NCBI RefSeq assembly: GCF_050632395.1
Contig: NZ_CP192600.1
Location: 2,728,001-2,792,000 of the forward strand
DNA length: 64,000 bases
DNA from: JAUYQR01 sp050632395
GTDB taxonomy: Bacteria; Pseudomonadota; Alphaproteobacteria; Rhodobacterales; Rhodobacteraceae
Direction of reading: 5' to 3'
The notes below the pieces were generated by a model that ran no database searches, had not been told where the DNA came from, and saw only the letters and a program-made list of their open reading frames with translations. This document shows, piece by piece, positions 1 through 8,547 of this stretch (positions are counted from its first letter, which is position 1; each line of letters opens with the position of its first letter). The position numbers and the translations under genes are program-made.

Positions 1-93
1 CACACCGACCCCGCCGACGCGGCCGACGCTACCGCTGCTCATGCGGCGGCGATCCTCGATGTTGTTGCTGCCGCGACGGCCCTTCCATTCCAT
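1..93 (-). CDS. Neutral zinc metallopeptidase, YpfJ/KPN_02809 family, first 31 residues only
   Basis: The gene runs leftward out of the window, so only its beginning is visible. The visible peptide begins MEWKGRRGSNNIEDRRR and continues into a Gly/Ser/Val-rich stretch. The opening MxWxGRRxSxNxEDRR is the usual start of the YpfJ/KPN_02809 family of membrane-anchored putative metallopeptidases. The HExxH motif expected in this family lies outside the window. An AGGGG ribosome site sits 6 bases before the ATG. Family assignment rests on this N-terminus alone. Confidence 0.7.
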   Translation of the reverse strand, partial: MEWKGRRGSNNIEDRRRMSSGSVGRVGGVGV

Positions 94-328
94 GTCGTAC
101 CCCTTACCGATTGCACGGCGACCCGGTCATGTTTTCCGACCTCGCAGGCCCGCTACAAGCGTGGCGAAGCTGCGAAAAACCCAGACCAGTCCCTTCTTGT
201 CCAACTCGAAGTCTAACTGCTTCGTTCCGCTCCAGAAAGCCTTTTCACACCCGCGGATCATCACTCCGTGACTTCCCTCGGCCCAAAAGCGCACCTATGG
301 TCACGCCAAATTCAAAGCGGAGCCGCCC
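94..328. other. Divergent intergenic region between the YpfJ-type gene and dsbB
   Basis: This 235-base gap separates two divergent starts and must hold promoters for both. I see no convincing -35/-10 pair, operator palindrome or small gene in it. The only clear signal is the ribosome site GCGGAG before dsbB. Confidence 0.4.
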
Positions 329-793
329 ATGACACGCGCCCAACTATCCCTGCTGGCCGCCGCCGGATCGGCGGCACTGCTCGCCGGAGCCTTTGCCTTC
401 CAGTACATCGGCGGCCTCGCCCCGTGCCAGCTTTGCCTCTGGCAGCGCTGGCCGCACGCGGCGGCAGTCGTGATCGGCGCCCTGATGCTGGCGCTTGGCT
501 GGCGGGTGCTGGCCTGGGCTGGTGCGCTGGCCGCCTTGGCGTCCGCCGCGATCGGCGCGTTCCACGTCGGCGTCGAACAGAAGTGGTGGGAGGGGCTTGC
601 GTCGTGCACCGCAGGCTCGATCGAAGGGATATCCACCGCAGACCTGCTGAACCCCGATGTCGTTGTCGCGGCCCCGGTGCGCTGCGACCAGATCGCATGG
701 GCGCTGGCCGGCATCTCGATGGCCGGCTGGAACGTGATCCTGTCGCTGGTGCTGGCCGCGATCTGGGTGATGGCAGCGCGCGCCAAGGCCTGA
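329..793 (+). CDS. dsbB: Disulfide bond formation protein DsbB
   Basis: Inner-membrane protein that reoxidises the periplasmic thiol oxidase DsbA and passes the electrons to quinone. The 154 residues form about four hydrophobic helices. The first periplasmic loop carries the redox pair CQLC (Cys33 and Cys36). The second loop carries Cys93 and Cys119 in the usual wide spacing after a WWEG segment. Length fits the short alphaproteobacterial form. The ATG is preceded by GCGGAG. No dsbA is nearby, so it appears to stand alone; the next gene converges on it. Confidence 0.9.
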   Translation: MTRAQLSLLAAAGSAALLAGAFAFQYIGGLAPCQLCLWQRWPHAAAVVIGALMLALGWRVLAWAGALAALASAAIGAFHVGVEQKWWEGLASCTAGSIEGISTADLLNPDVVVAAPVRCDQIAWALAGISMAGWNVILSLVLAAIWVMAARAKA

Positions 794-805
794 CGCAGCA
801 GCGCC

Positions 806-1969
806 CTAACCCACCAACCGCTGATATTCCTGCAAGGCAAAGCGGTCCGTCATGCCCGAAACATAGTCGGCCACGATCCGGGCCAGTTCCACATCGCCTT
901 TGGCCGCCGCGATGTCAGCCTGCCATTCGGTGGGCAGAAGCGACGGATCGCGCAGGAACAGAGGAAACAGCGTGTCGATCACTTCGGTCACCCGCGCGCG
1001 CTCCAGCATCACCGAAGGGGCGCGATACATCCGGGTAAACAGGAACGACCGGATCACTTTCAACTCCTGAAACAGAGGCTTGGAAAAGCGGATGATCGTT
1101 GTGCCCATGTGCCGGATGTCATCCACCGATTTCGGCTGTGCCGCAGTCAGGCGGTTCTGCGCCACCGCAATCACGTCCTCCACCATACGGCCAAAGACCC
1201 GGCGCAACGCCTCGTGTCGGCGACGCATCCTGTCCAGCCCCGGATAAAGCCGGTCCACCTCGGCAAAGGCTGGCCCGGTGACCGGCAGGTCCATCAGATC
1301 CGCCTCGGTGAACAAACCCGACCGCAGGCCATCATGCAGATCGTGGTGGCTATAGGCCACATCGTCGGCAATCGCCGCCACCTGCGCCTCGGCCGAGGCG
1401 TGGGTTGAAAGTTCCAGGTCCCACTCCGCGTTGACCTCGGCCAGCGCATAGGGCAGCGGCCCCTCGTGCTTCTTGTCGGCGTTCGGGCCGGTCACAGGGC
1501 CATTGTGTTTCGCAATGCCCTCAAGCGTTTCCCAAGTCAGGTTCAACCCGTCGAAATCGGCGTAATGCCGTTCCAGCCGCGTCACGATGCGCAAGGCCTG
1601 CGCGTTGTGGTCGAACCCGCCATAGGGGGCCATCAGCCGCTCCATCGCGTCCTCGCCGGTATGGCCAAAGGGCGTGTGGCCAAGGTCATGCGCCAGCGCC
1701 ACCGCCTCGGCAAGGTCGGTGTTAAGCCCAAGCACCCCAGCAACCGTGCGCGCGACTTGCGCCACCTCGATCGTATGGGTCAGGCGGGTGCGGTAGTAAT
1801 CGCCCTCGTGTTCCACAAAAACCTGCGTCTTGTGCTTCAACCTCCGGAACGCGCTGGAATGGATTATCCGGTCCCGGTCCCGCTGGTAAGGCGAGCGGAA
1901 GGACGACAGGTGTTCCGGCCAGCGCCGCCCCCGCGAAGCGTCAGGCTGGCAGGCGAAAGGTTCAAGCAT
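806..1969 (-). CDS. dgt: dGTP triphosphohydrolase-like protein (HD domain)
   Basis: Predicted dNTP triphosphohydrolase that cleaves deoxynucleoside triphosphates to deoxynucleoside and triphosphate, helping to balance the dNTP pool. The 387-residue length matches the short deoxyguanosinetriphosphate triphosphohydrolase-like family. Near the N-terminus are RRLKHKTQVF and the metal-binding segments RLTHTIEVAQ and AHDLGHTPFGH, the His and Asp residues of an HD phosphohydrolase. The ATG follows a GCGAGG site. It is divergent from erpA across 72 bases, an arrangement I recall from other Rhodobacteraceae. Confidence 0.9.
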   Translation of the reverse strand: MLEPFACQPDASRGRRWPEHLSSFRSPYQRDRDRIIHSSAFRRLKHKTQVFVEHEGDYYRTRLTHTIEVAQVARTVAGVLGLNTDLAEAVALAHDLGHTPFGHTGEDAMERLMAPYGGFDHNAQALRIVTRLERHYADFDGLNLTWETLEGIAKHNGPVTGPNADKKHEGPLPYALAEVNAEWDLELSTHASAEAQVAAIADDVAYSHHDLHDGLRSGLFTEADLMDLPVTGPAFAEVDRLYPGLDRMRRRHEALRRVFGRMVEDVIAVAQNRLTAAQPKSVDDIRHMGTTIIRFSKPLFQELKVIRSFLFTRMYRAPSVMLERARVTEVIDTLFPLFLRDPSLLPTEWQADIAAAKGDVELARIVADYVSGMTDRFALQEYQRLVG

Positions 1970-1980
1970 CGCGGCCTCGC

Positions 1981-2009
1981 TTGTGGGTCGCAGTCTGGTG
2001 ACCTATATT
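1981..2009 (+). promoter_or_regulatory. Sigma-70-type promoter candidate for erpA
   Basis: TTGTGG at 1981-1986 and TATATT at 2004-2009 are separated by exactly 17 bases, which would start transcription about 25 bases before the erpA ATG. It lies in the 72-base divergent gap. Inferred from spacing and match only. Confidence 0.5.
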
Positions 2010-2041
2010 CCGGGTAGAACCGGAAGGATACGGGAACAGCC

Positions 2042-2374
2042 ATGGAACTCACACTCCCTCCTCGCGTCACCGACCGCGCCTTTGCCCGCCTTGCCGAAAT
2101 CGCAGAACTCACCGGCGACGCGCGCGCCCTGCGCGTGGCCGTCGACGGCGGCGGCTGTTCGGGGTTTCAGTATGACATCAAGCTGGACGATCCCGGAGCC
2201 GACGATCTGGTCTTGGAAAAAGATGGCCAGCGGGTCTTGGTCGATCAGGTGTCGCTGCCCTTCCTGTCCAACGCGGTGATCGATTTCACCGAGGAACTGA
2301 TCGGTGCGCGCTTTGTGGTGCAAAACCCGAACGCCACTTCAAGCTGCGGATGCGGAACAAGTTTCTCGATCTGA
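2042..2374 (+). CDS. erpA: Iron-sulfur cluster insertion protein ErpA (A-type carrier)
   Basis: A-type Fe-S carrier that delivers clusters to apoproteins, including enzymes of isoprenoid synthesis. At 110 residues it has the standard HesB/IscA fold length. All three cluster-binding cysteines are present: Cys39 in GGGCSGFQY, then Cys102 and Cys104 in the C-terminal SCGCG. No isc or suf genes are adjacent. Within A-type carriers the ErpA, IscA and SufA names are separated by subtle features; ErpA fits best because it stands alone beside a dgt gene. Confidence 0.85.
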   Translation: MELTLPPRVTDRAFARLAEIAELTGDARALRVAVDGGGCSGFQYDIKLDDPGADDLVLEKDGQRVLVDQVSLPFLSNAVIDFTEELIGARFVVQNPNATSSCGCGTSFSI

Positions 2375-2440
2375 TCACTTTTCTACGTGACCTCAGGCTC
2401 GGCCGGTCTATCTGCAGCCAGACGAACGGGAGGCGAACGG

Positions 2441-3160
2441 ATGTCGGTCACACTCATTCTTGGATCGGCACCGATGGCGACGGCGGCACGCGACTGGCCG
2501 CGCCAGCCGTTCGACCGCGTGCTGGCCATCAACAATGCCCATGCTATCCGGCCCGACTGGGACGAACTGATCTACCCGCACGACTTCCCGGCTGACAGGA
2601 TACCCGCGCTGCGCCCCGGCCAGCACCTTGTCACGGAAAAAGAGTTTGTGCCGGCGCAGAACGCCCTTGGCGGCTTTGTATATGCTGGGGGCACAATGGC
2701 GTTCACAGCTGCCTATTATGCCCTCTTTTCGCATCAATCGACGGTCATCGCTGTCTTTGGCTGCGACATGGTCTACCCCAAGCAGGGCAAGACCCATTTC
2801 TACGGCGCGGGCACCGCCGATCCGCTGCGCGCCGATGTCACGCTGCGCTCGCTCGAGGCAAAGTCTGCGCGGCTCATGGTGATCGCGGCAATGCGTGGCG
2901 TGGCAATGATCAACCTTTCGGCTGGCCCGTCGCGCCTGATCTTTCCTCGCGCCACGCAAGCCTTGGTGGCAAAGGCCAGACCGCTGCCCTTCTGCGCCGA
3001 CCTCGCCGCAGCGGCGCTCGCGGCCGAGGCTTCGCTTGGCTACCTCGTGGCGTCCGGCCGCTATTGGGAAGAGGCCGCGCGGTTCGACACGGCGGAACTT
3101 GACCGGATCGACGCCCTTTGGGTGGCAGCCGCGAGCGTGCCTTGGCAGCAGACTGCTTGA
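2441..3160 (+). CDS. Unknown protein with a GT42/MptE-like Rossmann pattern
   Basis: This 239-residue protein has no certain function. It begins with a beta-strand and glycine turn (VTLILGSAP) and has a central IAVFGCDMVYP segment followed by THFYG. That layout resembles the sialyltransferase (GT42) and 6-hydroxymethylpterin pyrophosphokinase MptE/DUF115 group, where similar segments line a nucleotide-binding pocket. A glycosyl- or nucleotidyl-transfer role is inference. It has no signal peptide or membrane helix. I chose the ATG at 2441 because GGGAGG lies just upstream; earlier in-frame starts lack such a site. It sits 66 bases after erpA, probably in the same transcript. Confidence 0.6.
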   Translation: MSVTLILGSAPMATAARDWPRQPFDRVLAINNAHAIRPDWDELIYPHDFPADRIPALRPGQHLVTEKEFVPAQNALGGFVYAGGTMAFTAAYYALFSHQSTVIAVFGCDMVYPKQGKTHFYGAGTADPLRADVTLRSLEAKSARLMVIAAMRGVAMINLSAGPSRLIFPRATQALVAKARPLPFCADLAAAALAAEASLGYLVASGRYWEEAARFDTAELDRIDALWVAAASVPWQQTA

Positions 3161-3207
3161 AGCCAGAAGCGGTCCGGGCCTAGAACAGTGCCAACGGAGG
3201 ACCGCGC

Positions 3208-3987
3208 ATGAAACTCGCCACGTTCAACATCAACGGCATCAAGGCGCGGATCGAGGCGCTGCCAGCCTGGCTGAACGCGGCAAAGCCCGACGTGGTCTGC
3301 CTGCAAGAGATCAAGTCCGTCGATGAGGCCTTCCCCAACGAAATGTTCGAAGCGATGGGATATGTCGTTGAAACGCATGGTCAAAAGGGCTTCAACGGGG
3401 TGGCCATCCTCTCAAAGCTGCCGCTGACCGATGTCCGCCGCGGCCTGCCTGGCGACGAGACCGACGAACAATCCCGCTGGATCGAGGCGGTAGTGGTGGG
3501 AACGCGTCCGATCAGGGTCTGCGGGCTTTACCTGCCGAACGGCAACCCGGCCCCGGGGCCGAAGTTCGACTACAAGCTGGCATGGATGGCACGGATGGAG
3601 GCGCGCGTCCGCGCACTTTTGGCTACCGAAGAACCCTTCGTCTGCCTTGGTGACTACAACGTGATCCCGCAGGCAGAAGACGCAAAAAAGCCAGAGGCCT
3701 GGGTCGACGATGCCCTGTTCCGGCCCGAAAGCCGCGCCGCGTTTCAGCGTATCGTGAACCTCGGCCTGACCGACGCTTTCCGCGCGATCACGCCCGGGCC
3801 GGGCCATTATTCCTTCTGGGATTATCAGGCCGGCGCGTGGGAGCGGAACAACGGCATCCGCATCGACCATATCCTGCTCAGCCCGCAAGCCGCCGACCGG
3901 CTGATCGACTGCCGGATCGACAAGGCGGTCCGGGGCGGCGACAAGCCGTCGGACCATGTGCCAGTCTGGGCCGAACTGGCGGGCTAG
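3208..3987 (+). CDS. xthA: Exodeoxyribonuclease III
   Basis: AP endonuclease and 3'-5' exonuclease of base-excision repair. The 259 residues carry the full family pattern: KLATFNINGIKAR at the N-terminus, CLQEIKS with the metal-binding Glu, GDYNVIP with the catalytic Asp and Asn, RIDHIL, and a C-terminal SDHVPVWAEL with the active His. A strong CGGAGG ribosome site precedes the ATG. Its stop codon abuts the stop codon of the convergent monooxygenase gene with no gap, leaving no room for a separate terminator. Confidence 0.95.
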   Translation: MKLATFNINGIKARIEALPAWLNAAKPDVVCLQEIKSVDEAFPNEMFEAMGYVVETHGQKGFNGVAILSKLPLTDVRRGLPGDETDEQSRWIEAVVVGTRPIRVCGLYLPNGNPAPGPKFDYKLAWMARMEARVRALLATEEPFVCLGDYNVIPQAEDAKKPEAWVDDALFRPESRAAFQRIVNLGLTDAFRAITPGPGHYSFWDYQAGAWERNNGIRIDHILLSPQAADRLIDCRIDKAVRGGDKPSDHVPVWAELAG

Positions 3988-5184
3988 TCAGGAATTCCGG
4001 ACCGCACCCTGCGTCACGTCATGGCCGTATAACCAATCAAATCGCCCCAGCATCGCATTTGGCGCCACCTGCCCCAGCAACCGCATACCAGTGTGCGCCA
4101 AAGACCGAAGCGGCCCGCCAAGGTGATAGGCCCGCGCATTGCTGTTGGCTGCCGCCACGATCCGGCTGGTGCGGGCCTGACGCCGCGCCTGAAAGGCGGC
4201 AAGTCCGGCAGCAACCGTGTCATGACCCGCCAGTGCCTCGGCCAGCACCCAGGCGTCCTCAAGGCCCATCGACGCCCCCTGCGCCAGAAACGGCAGCGTC
4301 GGGTGGGCCGCATCGCCAAGAATGGCCGCAGCCCCCTGCGGCGTGGCCCGATACCAGTGCTTCGCCACCGGATGCTGGAACAGGCCCCAAAGCCAAGGGT
4401 CCTCCACCCGCTCCAGCCAACCGCGCACCCGTGGAGCGAACTCCTCGAATGCCAGCCGCAGGTCCATCGAATCATCGCGCAGCGACCAGCTTTCTTCGGC
4501 CCACTTCCGGCGCTCTTCGACTGCCACGATGTTGCGCAAGGTTCCGCCCCGCACCGGATAGCTGACCAGATGTCGGCCCTCGCCCATGTGCACCTCGGCC
4601 ACCGGCGCCGCACCCGCTTCGCAAGGGATCAACGCGCGCCACGCAACCTGATGCGTGAAGAACGGCTTTTCCGGCCCGTTGAGCGCCAGCCGCAACCGTG
4701 AATGTAGCCCGTCCGCCCCGATAAGCAACTCCGCCTCCCGCCACTCCCCCCCAATAGACAGCAACGGCCGCGGGCCGGACACATCGACCGCATCGACCCG
4801 CTGCAACAAGCGCAGCGTAACCCCCGCCGCCAAGGCGCCTCGCAGCAAAAGCGCAATCAGGTCGGCGCGGAGCAGGAAATGATACCCCTGTTCGGGCCGC
4901 AACCGCCCCACCTCCAGCCGCGTCACCAGCCCGCCCGACATCCCGTCGCGCAGTTCAACCGCCTCTGCACGCATCGACACCGCATGCAGCGCGTCACCCA
5001 GCCCAAGCGCGCGCAGGACGCAGGCACCGTTCGGCGAAATCTGCAACCCGGCCCCCACCTCGCGGATCGCATCGGCCTGTTCCAGAACCGTGACCGACGT
5101 GCCGCGCAACGCCAACGCCTGCGCCACCGCAAGCCCCGCAACCCCCGCCCCAAGGACGGTGACGGACTGGCCGATCAGGCTCAT
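3988..5184 (-). CDS. FAD-dependent monooxygenase (salicylate hydroxylase/UbiH-like)
   Basis: Class A flavoprotein hydroxylase of 398 residues. The FAD-binding GxGxxG motif (VLGAGVAGLAVAQAL) is at the N-terminus, the second dinucleotide motif GADGLHSRLR is central, and GDAAHPTLPFLAQGASMGLEDA is near the C-terminus. Such enzymes hydroxylate aromatic compounds with NAD(P)H; salicylate 1-hydroxylase and 3-hydroxybenzoate 6-hydroxylase are the closest-looking families. The substrate cannot be read from sequence, and no aromatic catabolic genes are nearby. It lies 76 bases downstream of dksA, behind a hairpin. Confidence 0.8.
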   Translation of the reverse strand: MSLIGQSVTVLGAGVAGLAVAQALALRGTSVTVLEQADAIREVGAGLQISPNGACVLRALGLGDALHAVSMRAEAVELRDGMSGGLVTRLEVGRLRPEQGYHFLLRADLIALLLRGALAAGVTLRLLQRVDAVDVSGPRPLLSIGGEWREAELLIGADGLHSRLRLALNGPEKPFFTHQVAWRALIPCEAGAAPVAEVHMGEGRHLVSYPVRGGTLRNIVAVEERRKWAEESWSLRDDSMDLRLAFEEFAPRVRGWLERVEDPWLWGLFQHPVAKHWYRATPQGAAAILGDAAHPTLPFLAQGASMGLEDAWVLAEALAGHDTVAAGLAAFQARRQARTSRIVAAANSNARAYHLGGPLRSLAHTGMRLLGQVAPNAMLGRFDWLYGHDVTQGAVRNS

Positions 5185-5204
5185 GGCTTACCCCCGAAAT
5201 GATA

Positions 5205-5227
5205 ACGCCGGGCGTAATGCCCGGCGT
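5205..5227 (-). terminator. Hairpin after dksA, probable terminator
   Basis: Perfect 9-base stem ACGCCGGGC/GCCCGGCGT with loop GTAAT. Read leftward it is followed by the T-containing run TTATCATTTC. It lies between the dksA stop and the monooxygenase start, so it may terminate dksA transcripts or reduce read-through. Confidence 0.55.
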
Positions 5228-5260
5228 CAAGTTTCCGCCTCTGTCCGCTATTTCGCAAGC

Positions 5261-5683
5261 TCAGTCGTCGCGGTGCACCTTTTCACGGCGCTCGTGCTTT
5301 TCCTGCGCTTCCAGTGTCATGGTGGCGATCGGTCGGGCATCAAGGCGACGCAGGCTGATCGGCTCGCCTGTCATCTCGCAATAGCCGAACTCGCCATTCT
5401 CGATCCGGCGCAGCGCTGCGTCGATCTTGGCCACCAGCTTGCGCTGCCGGTCCCGCGTGCGCAGTTCCAGCGCGCGATCGGTTTCCTCCGATGCGCGATC
5501 GGCGATGTCGGGCACGTTGCGGCCCGAGTCCTGCAGACTGTCGATGGTTTCGGCGGACTGGTCGAGAAGTTCCTGCTTCCAGACAATCAGCTTGCGGCGA
5601 AAATACTCAAGCTGCCGGTCATTCATGAATGGTTCGTCTTCGGCGGGACGATAATCGTCAGGCAAGAACACTTCGGCCTTCAT
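5261..5683 (-). CDS. dksA: RNA polymerase-binding transcription factor DksA
   Basis: DksA enters the secondary channel of RNA polymerase and, with ppGpp, resets transcription during starvation. With the start at 5683 the protein is 140 residues and begins MKAEVFLPDDYRP, typical of alphaproteobacterial DksA; GGAGAG lies 8 bases upstream. An in-frame ATG at 5734 would add 17 residues without such a site. The coiled-coil tip motif DxxDxA is intact (Asp59, Asp62, Ala64). The C-terminal zinc finger is degenerate: only Cys102 remains, the other three positions being Thr, Thr and Ala, so zinc binding is unlikely. Confidence 0.92.
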   Translation of the reverse strand: MKAEVFLPDDYRPAEDEPFMNDRQLEYFRRKLIVWKQELLDQSAETIDSLQDSGRNVPDIADRASEETDRALELRTRDRQRKLVAKIDAALRRIENGEFGYCEMTGEPISLRRLDARPIATMTLEAQEKHERREKVHRDD

Positions 5684-5853
5684 CGAAACTCTCTCCAAAT
5701 TGCCGGATCGCTCCGACAGGTGGGCTTCTGTCATGATGCGCTCCCGTTGGCGGCCATTTAGCGTAAGGCGCGGGCAATGTCACTAGCGGTTGCGAGAATT
5801 TGTCAGGGCCGCTAGGCTCGCCCCGGCCGTCCCAACCAGAGCCTTGATCCACA

Positions 5854-6705
5854 ATGAAATTCGCCTCGACCGCGACATATGTTGCCACCGAAGACCTGCG
5901 CGTCGCCGTCAACGCGGCCGTGACCCTTCAGCGGCCCTTGCTGGTGAAAGGCGAGCCGGGCACCGGCAAGACAGAACTTGCCCGCCAGGTGGCGGCCGCG
6001 CTCGACCTGCCGCTGGTCGAATGGCATGTGAAATCAACCACAAAGGCGCAGCAGGGGCTTTACGAATACGATGCCGTCAGCCGTCTGCGCGACAGCCAGC
6101 TTGGCCCCGGCCTTGGCGGCGAGCGGGTCAGCGACGTGCGCAACTACATCCGCAAGGGAAAGCTTTGGCAGGCCTTCGAGGCCGAGGGCCGGGTGGTCCT
6201 TCTGATCGACGAGGTCGACAAGGCCGACATCGAGTTTCCGAACGACCTCCTGCAGGAACTCGACCGGATGGAATTCCATGTCTACGAAACCGGAGAAACC
6301 ATCCGCGCCCGTCACCGCCCGGTCGTCATCATCACCTCGAACAACGAAAAGGAACTGCCCGACGCTTTCCTGCGCCGCTGTTTCTTTCACTTCATCCGCT
6401 TTCCCGACATCGACACCCTGCGCGCCATCGTTGCGGTGCATTTCCCCGGCATCAAGGACGCTCTCCTTACCGTCGCGCTGACCCAGTTCTTCGAACTGCG
6501 CGACACCCCCGGCCTTAAGAAGAAACCGTCCACCAGCGAGGTGCTTGACTGGCTGCGCCTCCTGCTGGCCGAAGACATCGATCCCGCCGACCTCAAGCGC
6601 GACGGAAAGACCAGCCTGCCAAAGCTCTATGGCGCGCTCCTGAAGAACGAACAGGACGTGCAACTGTTCGAACGCCTCGCCTTCCTTGCGCGCAGCGGCC
6701 GTTGA
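5854..6705 (+). CDS. MoxR-family AAA+ ATPase
   Basis: MoxR ATPases act as chaperones, usually with a VWA-domain partner, to mature enzymes or insert metals. The 283 residues show Walker A GEPGTGKT at 33-40, Walker B VLLIDEVDKAD near the middle, sensor-1 ITSNNEKELPDAFLRR and a C-terminal helical lid. This is the CoxD-like subgroup that pairs with CoxE-type VWA proteins, and such a partner lies 1.8 kb downstream on the same strand. The ATG has no strong ribosome site. Partnership with the VWA protein is inferred from family and location. Confidence 0.85.
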   Translation: MKFASTATYVATEDLRVAVNAAVTLQRPLLVKGEPGTGKTELARQVAAALDLPLVEWHVKSTTKAQQGLYEYDAVSRLRDSQLGPGLGGERVSDVRNYIRKGKLWQAFEAEGRVVLLIDEVDKADIEFPNDLLQELDRMEFHVYETGETIRARHRPVVIITSNNEKELPDAFLRRCFFHFIRFPDIDTLRAIVAVHFPGIKDALLTVALTQFFELRDTPGLKKKPSTSEVLDWLRLLLAEDIDPADLKRDGKTSLPKLYGALLKNEQDVQLFERLAFLARSGR

Positions 6706-6890
6706 TTTGACCTTTTCCAACATAACCGAATCGGCCCGAAAAGCCTTGCCACCACCTTGGGATAGCGCCTGCGGGCACCCAAAAGCCCGTGATCTTTCGC
6801 CACAACTGAAACAAAGCGTGAGCCGAAATCGAACATCTGGACGCAGCACACACTTTAACCGCCACAGATAGTGCCCAGAAATCACGACTT

Positions 6891-6930
6891 AATTCCGGAA
6901 TTGACAGCGGTGCGCCCCGCTCCTGACACT
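6891..6930 (+). promoter_or_regulatory. Promoter candidate with overlapping palindrome before the DUF2927 gene
   Basis: In the 280-base gap after the MoxR gene, the perfect palindrome AATTCCGGAATT (6891-6902) overlaps a consensus -35 TTGACA (6901-6906). The best -10 is weak (GACACT, 18 bases further on). The palindrome could be an operator over the -35, or chance. Nothing else stands out in the gap (6706-6985). Confidence 0.35.
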
Positions 6931-6985
6931 GCTGGTTGCGCCCTGTCTGCCCGGGGCGCGCCACAGTCCCCGCGAGTGCTGCCGC

Positions 6986-8338
6986 ATGCGCCTTCTCTCT
7001 CTCATGGCCGTCCTGGCCCTGTCCGCCTGCGCCCCTTCGGCACAGGTGTCCAAGGCCCGGCCCACCGCCGCAACCGAGGTCAGCTTTGCACCGCTGCAGG
7101 GCTTTGCCCCGCATGGCTCCAGCCGCAGCAACGCCGAAATTGCCCGCGATTTTCTCGACCTCTCCTTCGCGATGGAAAGCGGGCGCAGCCTGCCCATCTT
7201 CACCCGGTTCGAAGGCCCGATCAGCATCCGCCTTGCGGGCGACGTGCCGCCAACCGCACCGCGCGATCTGGCCGTCCTGATCGCCCGCCTTCAATCCGAA
7301 GCCGGCCTTCCCGTCAGCTTGGCATCCCGCGAGGACGCCTCGATCACCGTTGAATTCGTGCCCCGCGCAGCACTGCGCCGGATGGCGCCTCAGGCGGCCT
7401 GCTTTGTCGTCCCGAACGTCTCGTCGCTGGCTGAATACCGCTCGCGCCGCGGGTCCGAGGCCGTGGATTGGGGCGCCGTGACCCGCCGCACCCGTGCCGC
7501 GATCTTCGTGCCCGCCGATACGAGCCCGCAAGAGGTGCGCGACTGCCTGCACGAAGAAATCGCGCAGGCCATCGGGCCACTGAACGATCTCTACCGGCTG
7601 CCCGATTCAGTCTTCAACGACGACAATTTCAACTCGGTCCTGACCGCCTTCGACATGCTGATCCTGCGGATCTACTATGCTCCCGAACTTCGCAGCGGCA
7701 TGACGCGCGACACTGCAGCGGCGCTGGTTCCGGGGCTTGTCGCACGGATGAACCCCGCAGGTTCCGGCATGGGCGGACAAAGCGCCGGCCCCACGCCGCG
7801 CGACTGGACCGCCGCGATCGAAACCGCGCTTGGGCGAAAAGGCAACACTGCCGCCCGCCTCAGGGCCGCCGAACGCGCAGTCTCCATCGCCCAGTCCGAA
7901 GGTTGGGCCGACAACCGCCTAGCCTTCAGCTACTTCGCCCTCGGTCGGCTCAGCGCGGGCTCCGACCAGACTCGCGCGCTTGGCGCCTTTTCCGCAGCCG
8001 CCGCGATCTACGCCCGCCAACCCGGCGGCGAGGTTCACGTCGCCCACATCGAGATGCAACTGGCCGCAATGGCCCTCGGTACCGGCAGCCCGACCGAAGC
8101 GATCCGGCTGGCCGACCACGCCATTCCCATAGTGCAACGGCATGAAAACGCAGCACTTCTGGCCACCCTGATGCTGATCAAGGCCGAAGCAATGGACAAG
8201 CTAGGCGATAGCGTCGGTGCGGCGGCGCTCAGGCTCGACAGTCAGCCGTGGGCGCGCTATGGCTTCGGCTCGGATACGGTCGTGAAGGCCCGGATGCGCG
8301 ATATCGCGGCGGTGGCTTCAGGCGTCGGCAAAGGCTGA
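6986..8338 (+). CDS. DUF2927 lipoprotein with TPR-like C-terminal half
   Basis: A 450-residue predicted outer-envelope lipoprotein of unknown function. The signal peptide ends in the lipobox LSAC with Cys15 as the lipidated residue. The middle of the protein matches the DUF2927 pattern (HEEIAQAIGPLNDLYRLPDS, then FNSVLTAFDMLILRIYY), common in Rhodobacteraceae and vaguely protease-like in its conserved HE. Residues from about 265 onward are Ala-rich helical pairs of tetratricopeptide type, suggesting protein binding. It lies between the MoxR ATPase and its presumed VWA partner, so a linked role is plausible but unproven. Confidence 0.75.
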   Translation: MRLLSLMAVLALSACAPSAQVSKARPTAATEVSFAPLQGFAPHGSSRSNAEIARDFLDLSFAMESGRSLPIFTRFEGPISIRLAGDVPPTAPRDLAVLIARLQSEAGLPVSLASREDASITVEFVPRAALRRMAPQAACFVVPNVSSLAEYRSRRGSEAVDWGAVTRRTRAAIFVPADTSPQEVRDCLHEEIAQAIGPLNDLYRLPDSVFNDDNFNSVLTAFDMLILRIYYAPELRSGMTRDTAAALVPGLVARMNPAGSGMGGQSAGPTPRDWTAAIETALGRKGNTAARLRAAERAVSIAQSEGWADNRLAFSYFALGRLSAGSDQTRALGAFSAAAAIYARQPGGEVHVAHIEMQLAAMALGTGSPTEAIRLADHAIPIVQRHENAALLATLMLIKAEAMDKLGDSVGAAALRLDSQPWARYGFGSDTVVKARMRDIAAVASGVGKG

Positions 8339-8373
8339 AGGCGGGGCGTCGTGCCCCCGGAAAAGGGGGCGGC

Positions 8374-8544
8374 GTGATCGTCATCGGCGGGTTCATCTTC
8401 GGGGCGTTGCTTGGCGCGTTCACCGCGTGGCGGCGTGGCGGCAAACCCGCCGACATGGCGCAATATGCCGCCGGCTTCGGCATCGCCTTCTGCCTCCTTG
8501 GCCTTTTTCTGACCATCTTCCTCGAGCGGATGCTCATGAGGTAA
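8374..8544 (+). CDS. Small two-helix membrane protein
   Basis: A 56-residue protein starting at GTG, 6 bases after an AAAGGGGG ribosome site. It has two hydrophobic segments (about residues 2-16 and 33-50) separated by a short basic loop, ARRRGG-like in character. It ends 3 bases before the VWA gene, so the two are co-transcribed. No known family comes to mind beyond conserved Rhodobacteraceae proteins of this shape. Confidence 0.65.
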   Translation: MIVIGGFIFGALLGAFTAWRRGGKPADMAQYAAGFGIAFCLLGLFLTIFLERMLMR

Positions 8545-8547
8545 CCG

